DNA of 64,000 nucleotides. Origin: Echeneis naucrates (taxonomy: Eukaryota; Chordata; Actinopteri; Carangiformes; Echeneidae). Shown here piece after piece: positions 16,221 to 27,260 of this stretch (position 1 is the first letter of the stretch; each line of letters opens with the position of its first letter). A model generated the notes under the pieces. That model made no database searches and was not told where the DNA came from. It saw only the letters and a list, made by a program, of their open reading frames with translations. Where the stretch lies: the NCBI RefSeq assembly GCF_900963305.1, contig NC_042518.1, positions 7,109,548 to 7,173,547 of the forward strand, given 5' to 3'. The translations under genes were made by a program, and so were the position numbers.

Positions 16221-19200
16221 TGTGAAGGAGAGAGTTTGTGTCAAACAGCAAAGCAGGAAATGAGTAATGGGATGCTGTGGTGCCATCAGGGATCCTCTGC
16301 CTGCTGCCTTAGGAGCCAGAGAAAGTGCAGTATCAGCACACACACACACACTCATTCTCTCTCACACATACACAGCACTGACCTTGCACATAAAGTGGTG
16401 CTGATGTTTTGCTCAGATCATTGAGTGATACTGTTTGTAGAGCTCTGACCCACAGTGCACTCACTGTAGCAGGTGCATTAGTCATTGAGATACTGATGAT
16501 GCTATTGATGATTAACCTTGAAAAATGAATCACAACTTTTAGCCGGGCTCACCTTGATTTTGCTTAGCTTTTTTTGGATCTTGTGCGCAACCTGATTGGT
16601 CCAGTATTTCTCCCGGAGAAAGTCCCAGAAAATCCTTCCCACTAGGGAGTTCACCCAGGTGGACTGGCCCTCTGCAGACCATGAACCTGAACTGGACTCA
16701 GCTCCAGCTTGACCTCCAGAATTGTGCTCTTCATTTTGCATCTGTGGGGTGTAGCACAAAAATGTCAGATGGTAGCAGATGCATTTGCAATTTTCCAATG
16801 AGTCGCATGCTGGTCCTGTATCTACCTCCTCTAAACATCAAGACAGACTGTTTCTGCGTGAGGTGGCAATTCCAAAACACTCAAACTGAGATTAGCAGCC
16901 ATAGAGTCTGGTATTCTACAGATGCACAGCAATCAGATCCTACTAATATCTTTCCAACAACATGATACCTGATATTTCTGCACATTGATATATAGTCTAT
17001 TTAGCAATGTTAGAAATTTATTTAGCTGAGCCAGGGTCCCGGAAAAGTGCTAATCTGAACACTAACTAATATTGAGTAGCTCCGATCAATGTCATGACGT
17101 CATCACTATTAGCATCCAGAGACATCCAGGGACTAAGTATAGCAGAAAAAGCTGAAAATTCGCATCACTATAAAACCTTAACTATATGATAAACAAGCTA
17201 AAAAATGTTCCCTGACCTTCTTGTGGGTTGTGGGGCTTTCCCTTTCACTGAGGCAGGGGCTTGGGGTGGGGTCACAACTCTCTGAGCCAATCAGTTGAGT
17301 CATATAGATGCTGTAGTCCAACAGAGTTCTTGTTTTCATGGCTCCTGGCAAATCCTGGAGCTCTTCAGTGGTTTCTTTAACAACATCTCCACCAGGTAGT
17401 GTTTCTAAGTGATGAGATAAAGATAGATATGTAGTGAGAGTAGTTGGTAAGTATAACCAGACATGATGAACCATAGTATCATCTTACCTGTGCTCTCCTC
17501 ACCACTCACACTACTCTTGGCTCCAGCCCTAGATGCAGACAGGAAATGCTGGAACCATTCCTCCTTTTCTCTTCCTGTGCGGCCAAACAGGTAGAGACTG
17601 ACAGGAAGCTGGAGGTCGGGTGTGGTGTGTCTCTCTGTCCTCTCCTCCTCGTCCTGCCCGTCAACCAGCCTCTCCTCCCCTACTTCCCCCTCTGCGAGAG
17701 TGATGCAGATGGGATACTTCTTGTTCCAAATCCTCTTGCGAGCCAGACCAGGAGGCAGTAGAGACACCTTGGGTAAAAAAGTGTGTGTGTCAGTATCTTT
17801 TTTTACTATTCTGAGAGGGAGATGTTAGCAGGCATAAATGTGTTGGCAGGTAAATACGGTCAAAGCTCTCCCCACATAGATTAGAATCTAGATTCTATCT
17901 ACTTCACTATTGGAAGCTATAGTCACCTGCCTCAGTGTGTGACTGGCATAATAGAAGGGTTGAGTTTATTTAGCATCATCACTTCAGTCCTAATGCTTCA
18001 GCTCTTTCGGCTCGGTGTTAGATGACAAAGTGGGTGAAGAGAGATGAGAGGGAAGAGTTCAGGCAAGAGGTCATCTTGCTTCTCTCTCTTTTACTCTCAG
18101 GGACAAGCCTGCGGTTTGGATCCTGAAATAACACACTGACCTTACAGTTAGCCAGTTGATACGTGCGTGAACGTAAAAATGTGGAGTCACAGGGCGTCTC
18201 ATCGAAAGCTGCCCACCGGGGGATGTTGGCACGTGGGTGTGCCAGGTGTAGCCGACTGCCCTCCAGTGTGACATAAACAGAGTGAGTGATGGTGGGGTTG
18301 AATGTCTCAGGGTCGTAGCTGTACGTCTCATTCATCCAACCCTGGAGGAAAATTATAAAGGCTTATCACAAATCGCCTCACTTTTTCCCTTCAGAACAGA
18401 CAATTATGACAGTCGTGTTGTGGCTATATTTATGTGCATTTATCTTAGTGTAAATTGCAAGCACAAAAATATGCTAACCTAACAAATTTCCTACTTAGGT
18501 AAGTGAAATTCACAGTAAGTGGTATAAACTGGGACAATACAGTTCAGCAGGAGGGGAAACCTGAGCTGTGGTAGAATACATCTGTCTCATTTAACAGCAT
18601 GGCTATGTCATGGTAGAAACTCCTCTGTCCTCATGAACTTTCCCTTATTTGAACCTGTTCTTTAAATGTTAAAGCTGCTGTGCTATAGTGGCTTTTTTAC
18701 CCAGTTACTACCCTTTTAAACTCTTCTAGCCCCCACTTATCATCAGCGTCATCTTTTTCTTTAGTGCCACTGAGTGGTGTTTGTATTTCGTACCCAGCAG
18801 AATGAATACTCAAGCAGCTCATTTCCACATGACCAAATCAGTCGCAGGTAAACATAAAAGTACTAACAGTTGGAGCAGCAGGCCTACAGCCAGGTTAGCC
18901 ACTATGACTAGCTGAAGCTGCAGTTTTGTAGATGTAATGTTTACCACTGCCATCATCCTTCTCTGGTGCATAGGCATGCTAGTATTTCTGAAATAGCACT
19001 TCAGCTTAGCTAAAGTGAATCATCAGTTCATTTGAACTGAATATTTGAATTAAAATATCATTTCAATAATATTTTACTGGCTTATTGCTGCAGGTGTAGC
19101 CATCTGTGAGTTCACTGGGCCGAAGGGTTGACAGAGAAAATGTTGGAGAAAGTTAAACAAAACACATGTTCATACGCACAAAAAGTCACTTTAAATAATC

Positions 19201-20562
19201 CCCCATGATGTTTTGATGCTGGCGCTTTTTTCAGAGCAGTGCCCAGCATCATGCTCTCTGCTACATTTGTGCAGTGCAGAGTATTGCACTGCACAGACAA
19301 GTTTAAATAACAGTAGAGACACAAAGGGTTGCAATGTCAGTTTGTTTAAATGCTAAATTTGATGAATTTATTACCTCTAGAATTGTTTCTGGATCTGTGA
19401 GGTTTGTACCCTGTGGAAACATGCTGGATTTGAACTGAGACCCCTCGTTGCTTCTGACATTTGAGCGACGTGGGGCAAACATGAACACAACCACGAGGCC
19501 GAGGATGAAACCGCATGCGACCCCCACAGACAGACCAGTCAGATAGGAGGGGAGGGGCAGTACAAAAAACCCATAAGCCAAAAGTCCCACAGGGAAGAGC
19601 CAGTAAATAGGCAGTGTTGATCCTGAGACAATGCCTCGAGACTGGCTGTGAGTTTTCTGATGTGTCCCACTGGATCCATGCTGGAGCTCCACGACTTGAA
19701 TCATATCTCCATAACTGTGAATTTCATAATGGCTGTCTTTGCTGTGGATGTGGTGTTCTGGAAAGGCTGAGGATTTCATTAATGAACTCCTTTGGAGTCT
19801 TCTCAAAGGAGTGTCAAACACACCTCTGTGGTCACCATCAGTCCTCCTCCAATATTTTGAGTCTCCATCTTCAGAATTTCCCTCTCTTGCACAACTCCCC
19901 TGGGAGGCAGGCGAGTCTCCGGCACCAGGAGCCTTCCCCTGCTTGGGGCTCCCAGAACTTTCATCCCCCATGATCTTACTTAGCATGCTCAAAGGATCCT
20001 GCATGGCCTCTGAGAACTTCCTCCGTGTGTCCTCTAGTTCAGCGATCAGTGAGCTTCCCCGGGGTTCAGTCGGGGATGTGCTACCTGTGGACGGAGGTGA
20101 TGCCCAGTCTTCTTTCTCATTCAGCCGGCCTGCTTCAGGCCTCACCTCTGGGATCTTTGGCTGGGTAAGCTGCTTCCAGGGATGTAAATGCAGTTTGGAG
20201 TCAGACTTGGAAAGATTGACCTCTGGCTCAACCCGCCGGGAGATCTCTGTGCTCAGGGACTTGACCAGACTGAGGAGAGGTTTACCTCTTAGAGAGCTGC
20301 TCTCCCTTGGCTCCAGGTCTGTGGAGGAGGATTTCACCAAGTTTGTAGTGACAAGCGGACCTGCTGATGATGCTGACAGATCAGCTAAAGAGCCTGGGGA
20401 GGAAGGGGAGTGAGGCAGGAAGGGAGTCTGGGAATGGTAGCTCTGACTCAGTTCTAAATCCATCGGCAGAGACTGTCTGGCTTGTGCTTTGTCTTTGGAG
20501 AAGGCCACAATGGGACCCTCATCATGACGGTCCAGGCTGAAGATGAGCTTGCTCTCCTCCAT
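13538..20562 (-). CDS. tex2l: TEX2-like protein with SMP lipid-transfer domain
   Basis: TEX2 relatives are ER membrane proteins whose SMP domain moves lipids at organelle contacts. Eleven minus-strand coding exons: 20562-19375, 18341-18141, 17767-17488, 17404-17217, 16741-16553, 16001-15902, 15473-15341, 15216-15079, 14378-14169, 14087-13967 and 13684-13538. Phases join without error, giving 964 residues. Residues 1-316 are a Ser/Pro-rich, probably disordered region. At 317-364 a two-helix membrane hairpin (PIYWLFPVGLLAYGFFVLPL, then a second helix to VVFMFAPR) is followed by a PH-like region (about 397-557). The SMP domain runs from about 643 (WVNSLVGRIFWDFLREKYW) to about 920, including NIPPPPTDRIWYSFR and GEREVTFSHVTEWIEKKL. 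It is shorter than human TEX2 (about 1,130 residues). As human TEX2 lies on chromosome 17, not in this block, I call it a tex2-like paralogue. Confidence 0.9.
14869..14915. repeat. Perfect 21-bp inverted repeat with a 5-base loop
   Basis: The arms at 14869-14889 and 14895-14915 are exact reverse complements (for example CGCACCCCTCCTGAACT against AGTTCAGGAGGGGTGCG), separated by GAGGA. The element lies in an intron of the tex2-like gene. It is GC-rich inside AT-rich surroundings and does not belong to any repeat I recognise. Confidence 0.9.
16150..16219. repeat. (GT)n microsatellite
   Basis: About 70 bases of nearly pure GT, with one GC interruption near 16165, in a tex2-like intron. Long open frames across it are Val/Cys artefacts of the dinucleotide repeat. 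Confidence 0.95.
18930..19030 (+). repeat. Degenerate dispersed teleost repeat
   Basis: The segment GATGTAATGTTTACCA followed by GCATGCTAGTATTT resembles a shorter, older version of the dispersed repeat at 45610-45880. It lies in a tex2-like intron. The match is from memory and weak. Confidence 0.3.
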
Positions 20563-23523
20563 GCTGGCTGTCAACCACGAGCTACAGTACGAATGCACTC
20601 AACCTAAAGAAGCAGCCGTCATTCAGGGCAGGGAGCATGGTGTTAACACTGGGACTGTGTAACTGCACGCAGACCTCTAAAATCCTTGTTGGGCTGCTTA
20701 TCGTGTTGGAAGCTGGAAAAGTAGTGGGAAAAAATATGTTAAAATACAACCAGCTTTAACAAACCTTAACATTACTTGTTTTATTTGCAACATTTTCAAC
20801 TTTCCTTCTACGTCCCTTAAGACCTTTCTTGTTGAATCACCTCTGCATTCTCTCTTATGTCCAAATGACTGTTTCTCAGCACTTAGGTGAGATAAGGGGC
20901 GAACAACTGCTTTGTTTCTGGGATAATCTAATGAGCTATTAGTCCACTGAGCCACAGTTAATCCCAATTAGATGCAATGATTCATCAAATATCTTCCCTT
21001 AGGCTGATATTGGGATTCATTGTATCAAGGGAGGCGTGGACAAGACTCTCTTCTTGTAATTAAAATCTTTGGGCAATTTTCCACAGCACTCATCCACACA
21101 CTGGTTTGTTTTGCCGAATTCTGTGTGAACTTTATTGATTTGTGACTTCCTGGTGGATGACCCACCCTGACTCTTGAGTTACATGAATGTAATTGAGAAA
21201 CTGATTTTTTTTTTTTTTTCAAACAAGCCCTAACTACTGTCCATTACATAACAATGGCATTTAGACACTCCCCTGGGGAATCAGAGCATTTAAGAGCATG
21301 TGGATCAATTACATGTTGTTTACAAGTGACAAACTCTGATGTGTATCATGTCTTGCTGCACAGCCCAATTCTCAGACAGTCAACAGATACAGTCCAGACT
21401 CTGAGTGGATTAACTGTAATCCTCCATATTAAAGAGGCTTTTACAACAGGAAATTTGGGCTCCCTCACGTTACATTTTGTGAGTATTTCATTGTGTTTGT
21501 ATTTGTACATTGTATGCAACTGACTATTAGAAAAGCTGAAACACCATTCTACTTGCAGGTGCATCTTGAGTTATTTTTCAATTAGTCTCATTTACCAAAA
21601 TGAGATGATTTTTGTTGGTGCTTCACATTATAAAACTTTAATAGAAAGAAAAGTTCTTCTGCCACTTAGTCCTTCTGTGTTTACAGAGAGTACAGACCAG
21701 AAAGTGACAGTATGAAAAGATTTGAGCAGACTATTGTCCTGTACACTATAAATTCTATCCCTGACCTAGAACCCAATTTTCGAGGCAACTAAATGTAATT
21801 TATTATGATGCTGACATAATTTAACTGGCTCACACTATCTCCTCATTCATAAGAGGAGATATTAATTTTTAGCATCAAACTGCTTTGCTGTCATATCTAA
21901 TTAACCAAAAGTGGCGCCACACCAGACCAATCTGTTCCGGACAGCCCTAATTGATTTCTACTTCAGAGTCAATTTGGGTCAGTTTGTGCCAACACGGAGA
22001 GGAAAATCTTTGTTGCTGAGAGTAATAGTCAGCAGGAGATTGGCAGCTTTCCAGTCAGAACTGTGAATTTCTTGAGATGTGAAAAAGGAAATAGGTAGAA
22101 CCACCACAGGACTGTCACAGGACATTGAACAGAAACATTTCAAACCCTTCAGATTTTAGGTTGTAAAGTAAAGCGTGTGTTTCTATTTTAGCTAGAAAAG
22201 AATATAGCCAAACATTTTTTACCGAGATGTGTCATGCCCTGCAACACTAGTTTTTTTTGTTTTATCTTTTGGGCTTTAATGCCTTTACTCCGACAACAGT
22301 AAGTGGCAGAAAGGCTGAAGGAAGTAGAGAGAGAAATGACGTGCATCATAAGTCCTCAGGTCGGAGTTCAACTTGGGATGCTGTAATAATGCAACATGTG
22401 CACTAACCCTTTGACCACCTAAACTTTTAACCTTCTGTCACTTTTAGTAGGTGGAAGAATGACAATCTAGCCAACATTTTCTACAACAGATTGTGAGGTG
22501 CTAATGGCATGAAACATATTTTTTCATTATTGATTTATTTACTTATTATGTCATCCTTTTAATAATGTTTATTTAAAGATGAAATGCCAAGAATTCCTAC
22601 CACCATTTTTTAGAGATGAATGTGAGTACACTATTTTTGTTCTGTTGATTTTTCTTTTTTTCTAATGCTCAGCCCATAAACGGACTGATTAGTCAATAAA
22701 TTGTTTCAACTACAGTGGCTTACTGTATATGTGCACTATTGAGAAAGCTGTCAATTGCATGAAACAGTAATGCGTGTTGATATGATCACATGAAAGGCCA
22801 TTTAGTAAGGAGAAGTTAAGAAGTTCATGAAGTCAGATCATGACATTTGAACAAAAGGTGGTTATTCCCTTGGATGAACTGAACAGGTGGATTCAGGTGA
22901 CTATCAGTGTGATGGATCACTTAAAGTGGATTAAAATGAAGACGGAAAAATGTATGTGACCTGTTGAAAAATCAAATTTTTAATCCTGGTGTCAGCATGG
23001 GATTGAGTCCTGCCAAAAACTCATCATGTCTCCATCACCGTGTCCTCCCTTTGGCCTTTTTATCCTGGCTTAACTGGGTAAAGGGGAAACAGAAAACATT
23101 TTTTCTTCCTAAAATGAAAGTCAAGGGTTAGTGCTCTCTGAGGTCGTGTGAGGTCTATTTGTTGCACAGCCTTTCATCCACGACATTGCTGTGCTTCATC
23201 CTGTGTCGAATGTGACCCAGCTGACTGACACATTTGGCTCTTGGCTGTTTGTTTGTCTGGGTATCACATGGTCAGTGTTAGTGAGGCTCCAACTTCATCT
23301 CATTAGGGAAATCATTAAGACTGTATCTCTTCTGCTTAAAGAGGAGTGACCCAATCTGTGAAACGAACTTTTATTTTCCTCTGTGGGGTAGCACAGTTTC
23401 AACACAAGCCTAAAGCATCAGCCTTTACCTGTACTCAATATTATATTAGAACATGAAGACAGTTTGTCTCGTCTTAGATTGGGGGACTTTCTAACAAATA
23501 AGTATTAAAAAAGAGGCACTCAC
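20563..23523. other. Inferred 5' UTR intron of the tex2-like gene
   Basis: A minus-strand acceptor (CTTCTTTAG) just upstream of the tex2-like ATG, near 20601, suggests an untranslated first exon further right. The interval has no supported coding sequence and includes one degenerate repeat at 22255-22425. Confidence 0.45.
22255..22425 (-). repeat. Degenerate tRNA-like teleost repeat
   Basis: Read on the plus strand the order is GGGCTTTAATGCCTTTA, then GTGGCAGAAAGG, GAGAGAAATGACGTGCATCA, and a degenerate tRNA-like end (CTAACCCTTTGACCACC). This matches, from memory, a common percomorph dispersed repeat. Heavy divergence implies an old insertion. Confidence 0.45.
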
Positions 23524-23720
23524 GTGGATTTGCCATGTCGGTCGGGCTGGTTCTGGAGGATCAGTGGCCCAGGTCGGGAGAAGAAGAAGAAAAAAAAGGG
23601 CTTCGGTTTGTGCAGAACTGCGCCTGAAGCCGCAGCGGTCTGTCCGGATGCTGCAGAGTGCACAGTGCTGCACACGGAAATGCGCATCACCCACCTACAG
23701 TACACTGCAAATATCCACAC
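23524..23720 (-). promoter_or_regulatory. Candidate untranslated first exon and promoter of the tex2-like gene
   Basis: On the minus strand the sequence ends CATGGCAAATCCAC, then a consensus donor GTGAGTG (23523-23517). Local GC content is raised compared with the flanks. The exon start was not located. An upstream ATG lies 13 bases before the donor and, joined to the next exon, would open only a five-codon frame. Confidence 0.35.
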
Positions 23721-23929
23721 AACTTTACTCCCATTGTTTCACATCGGGAAAAAAAATCGAAATTGAAATCAGCAGTTATTCTGAAAGACCAGCAGCATCA
23801 GCGTCAGAGATGCAGGCTCCGTTTGGACATCGCTCCTTGCCTTCCGCTTCAGGAGGCGTCAGCCTAATGCAGAATAATGTGATTATTAGAGTCCTGTCTG
23901 CGGACCGGACCGACCTCTAATCCAGATTA

Positions 23930-24976
23930 GGCTCCAGTGGCCAACAGTTGAGAGTCCTCTGTGCTCAGCTCTCCCCTCCGCACTCCTGTCTGTACGCAGA
24001 CTTATGTAATTGCACGACCTGGAAAATTCACGCCAGATTTGCTGCTGAAAAGCCTCTTATTTAAAAGTCACAATCCTTTCTCAGATTTTCCTTTTATTAT
24101 TAATACCCCCATCCCGGCCAAGTACCCTTGTGATCATATTTGAAGATACGGGTCGCTTTGCTGTTTTCTTGGCGGCTCCAACAAGACTCGGTTTGTATAT
24201 GTATATAACCTAAACAGGAACAGGCAGCCATTGCAGTAATTTGACCCACCATGACCATGCATTTATCTGTAGGATGTGCTTCATCAAACAGGACCTTAAG
24301 GGCACTTTTATACACTTGGATTCCCAGTCGAGTTGAAATGCAGAGATTGATGTGCAGATTATTTGAAGCCGACAGTTGAAAAATAGTTTCAATTAGTAAA
24401 AGGAACGGGCCATCTTTTCTCTGCTAACATCTTAAGACGAGCCTTTACACACTGACACGACTGTGTTCATCTCATCACATAAAAAATGTGACTGAGCACT
24501 GAGAGCGTCACGTGCCCTCCGGTGTATCCGTATAAAGATTTATTTTGGTGTTTGTTGCCACCTGTTGGACAAACTACGGATGGAGCGGGACGATTTGGTG
24601 AGCCAGTCACTTACCAGCACCAGAAGGATGGTAGTCCTGATCGTGAATGAAGTAACTCACTTTATTAGATAAATGTCAGCGCAGCTCCTTGCATGCTACA
24701 TTTTGAAATCAACAAAGAACATGGTCATGATCATCTTGTAAAGTGGCCACTGTGGTTGAGTGATTTATTTTCCTTGTATCTCCATAACAATACATAGTAG
24801 AGAAGAACCTTCTCACATTGTTTTGCTGATTGATGGAACACCAATGATCGGTAAGATCATTTTAGCTGGTATGGTTTTGTAAAATGACACGATATAATTC
24901 AAAGGCTTTGTGCTGCATTTAACCTGTTTCCCCTAAATAAATCTTATCTACGTGGACTTTTCTGTACTTCTGTAAG
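23930..24976. other. Intergenic region before the zinc-finger gene's 3' end
   Basis: There is no supported gene. The part nearest the zinc-finger stop is presumably its 3' UTR on the minus strand; TTTATTTT at 24764 is one possible poly(A) signal on that strand. Confidence 0.4.
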
Positions 24977-26670
24977 TTACTCTGTGCTCCCTCCTGCATG
25001 TGCACCCATATGTTGAGTCAGCTGTCCCCTCTGGCAAAACATTTTACCACAAATATCACAACAGTAGCCTTTGTCACCTGAAAAATGCTTCATGTGTTTT
25101 TTTAGCTGACCGTGGGTGTAAAAGAGTTTCCCGCACGAGCCACACTGATACCGTTTCTCTCCTGAGTGTGTCAGTCGGTGAACTTTGAGATTCTGGCTCT
25201 GAGTGAATGCTCTCCCACAAACATCACAGTGGTAGGGTCTCTCCCCTGAATGAGTCCTCATGTGCACAGTCAAGTGCTCTTTTCTGACAAAAGATTTCCC
25301 ACAGTCTTGACATTTGAAGTCTTTAATCCCTGTGTGTATTTTTGAATGTATATGTAGGCAACCAGGGTTGGTAAATGTCTTGCCACAAACATCACAAACA
25401 AGGCGCTTGCTGTGAGCACTTTGCAAATTACTTAGAAGTTCCTTTGTAGACTCACATGTCCTATTATGTGTTTTCAGATGCTTCATGAAGGGACGGATGT
25501 ACTGGAAACCTTTTCCACACACGGGACAAACACTGTGGTCCTTGTGACTTTTGGTAGAGGAATCCTCATCAGGCAATGCCACTTGACTGTGCTGCTTCTT
25601 GCTGCCATTCTGTCTTTGCAAAACGTCCCCCTTTTTGCTTTTCATCCACTCCTCATCGCTGTCACTATTCTCACTCTGAGCTGCAGAGTCATCAGAAGAA
25701 ACTGGGGGCAGCTCATTAATGAAGTGTGTCTCTTTTTCGGTTTTCACAACTTCAGGAGGAGGAGAAACAACCTCCTGTGATTGACTGTCCCTCCCAAGTT
25801 CCTCCTGCTCCTCTTTTATTTTGAAGTCTATCTGAACCAGGCAGTAGGTCCCATCACGGTTTTCTGTATTTGTGCTCGTATGAGAGGAGCCTGGGATCTC
25901 AGACTTTTCTTGTATGAAGGGTTGTGTTGAGGTCTCCTGCAGCACTTTATCTGCAGTCACAGCACCATTGATAAGAGGACTTTTTACAGCTACAAAGGAT
26001 ATGGAAGCAAGTTACTCAGAAGGGGGAAAAGTGTGTTTGACAAAAGTCATTTCACAGGCATGTTGAGAAACATTTAATAGAGAATATTATTTTAGATAAA
26101 ATCCAACAGGGGGGTTCATATTAAATTCCCACTTGTCACTAAAATCCCATAGTATTATTTTTGCAGCTGTGATATTTAACAGCAGTTATTTAGTTTTTAC
26201 ACTTCTTCTTCTGTTAAAAAGGCTTTAAATTTCGACTGGAAACGTAGCAGATTATTTATTTATTTTTGACTTTTTGTCCATATGTCCAGCAGGAGTCTGC
26301 TTTAAGCAGCTAGCTTTAAGTTTAGCCTGCTACAGCAGTGAGCAGCGACGGTTACCATGGTGATTCGGCCCAGTAGCTTGTTGGAGCTACAGGCCCGAAC
26401 CGGAACAAGAAAACGACTGCACAACGAAAGGCACGTCGACAAAGTCCTTCAATAGAAAGAGCCCAAGAAAGTTTAGTTTTTCTCCATTACAAAAAAAAAA
26501 AAAAAGCTAACAAACAACCTGGCGTGTTGTGTGCTGGGATACTCACCGTGGGGCTCGGCTCCGTACAGCGCCGTACGGAGGGTTCTCTCCACCTGTCCGA
26601 GGATCTCCTCCGCCGCCGCGTACAGCCGCTGGTGGACAAACGACCTCAGCTGGAACATGGTGGCGTCCAT
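24977..26670 (-). CDS. C2H2 zinc-finger protein with six fingers
   Basis: This is a probable DNA-binding transcription factor; I cannot name the orthologue. Two minus-strand coding exons, 26670-26547 and 25989-24977, give 378 residues. The first exon encodes MDATMFQLRSFVHQRLYAAA and EEILGQVERTL, the standard N-terminus of a large teleost-specific zinc-finger family. An acidic, Ser-rich linker follows, including IDFKIKEEQEEL, a sumoylation-like IKEE site. Six C-terminal fingers begin with CPVCGKGF, CDVCGKTF, CQDCGKSF, CDVCGRAF, CGSCGKLF and CDICGKMF. Linkers such as HSGERPY and HSGEKRY are classical. Finger 5 is irregular: it ends KKHMKHF, so the usual fourth ligand position holds Phe. An in-frame ATG at 26772 could add 34 residues with a run of about eleven leucines. 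I prefer the conserved MDATMF start. Confidence 0.88.
26351..26364. promoter_or_regulatory. RFX X-box-like motif
   Basis: GTTACCATGGTGAT is an imperfect inverted repeat resembling the X-box (GTNRCC..GGYAAC). It lies in intron 1 of the zinc-finger gene, about 185 bp from the exon 1 donor. The left half is perfect and the right half deviates. Confidence 0.35.
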
Positions 26671-26697
26671 GTTGTCTCCGGAGCACAGACGGCAGCG

Positions 26698-26699
26698 AC

Positions 26700-26735
<36 letters not shown>
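26698..26735. repeat. (AAC)n trinucleotide microsatellite
   Basis: About twelve CAA/AAC units lie just upstream of the zinc-finger start. On the minus strand they read as TTG codons in frame with the gene, creating a potential poly-Leu stretch. Confidence 0.95.
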
Positions 26736-26854
26736 TTAATGCCCCACAAACACCTTCTTCTTCTTCTGCCAACTTCTGCGCTGCATACCGCCACCTACCG
26801 TATCAGAGTATGTTGAACATGAACCAATTCCCTCAATACATAAACAAATCAAAA

Positions 26855-26860
26855 ACACAC

Positions 26861-26894
<34 letters not shown>
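26855..26894. repeat. (AC)n microsatellite
   Basis: About 40 bases of AC with one GC interruption, between the zinc-finger gene and msrb1. Confidence 0.95.
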
Positions 26895-26896
<2 letters not shown>

Positions 26897-27260
26897 CTCC
26901 AGTATTACAATCCGATGTTTATTCAAACACTGTGAATATCTCACACCTCCTCCCCATTTGTTCCCAGTATTTAAATCTCACCCTGTGATGCTTCTGCAGT
27001 TTAAAAACTCCAGCTGTTTCACATTTATTACATAATTTTATTATTAATATACGAAACAAACGACAACAAATAGGCTATGAATTAATCGATTTTTTCTCGG
27101 GTCTGCGTTCATCAATTGATTTTTAATTAGACATTCCCAGAAGTGGAGGAAGACTTTCAGTTCCATCTTTTATTTTGAAGGCCCGGCTCTCACGCCGGAA
27201 GAGGTTTTGTTCTCTGCTCTCTGTTACAGTCACATTATAAGAACAACTGCCAGCAAAACC
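26895..27260. promoter_or_regulatory. msrb1 upstream region with an ETS site
   Basis: No gene is present. CGCCGGAAGAG near 27193-27203 contains an ETS/GABP core 58 bp upstream of the msrb1 ATG. Zinc-finger gene and msrb1 are divergent, about 590 bp apart. Confidence 0.45.

Noticed and set aside
16150-16355. Open frames across the GT microsatellite
   Set aside because: Products are Val/Cys or Thr/His dipeptide repeats generated by the dinucleotide tract.
19739-20413. Long open frame (224 codons) on the plus strand
   Set aside because: It lies exactly antisense to the large first coding exon of the tex2-like gene and has no recognisable domain; codon structure on the minus strand explains it.
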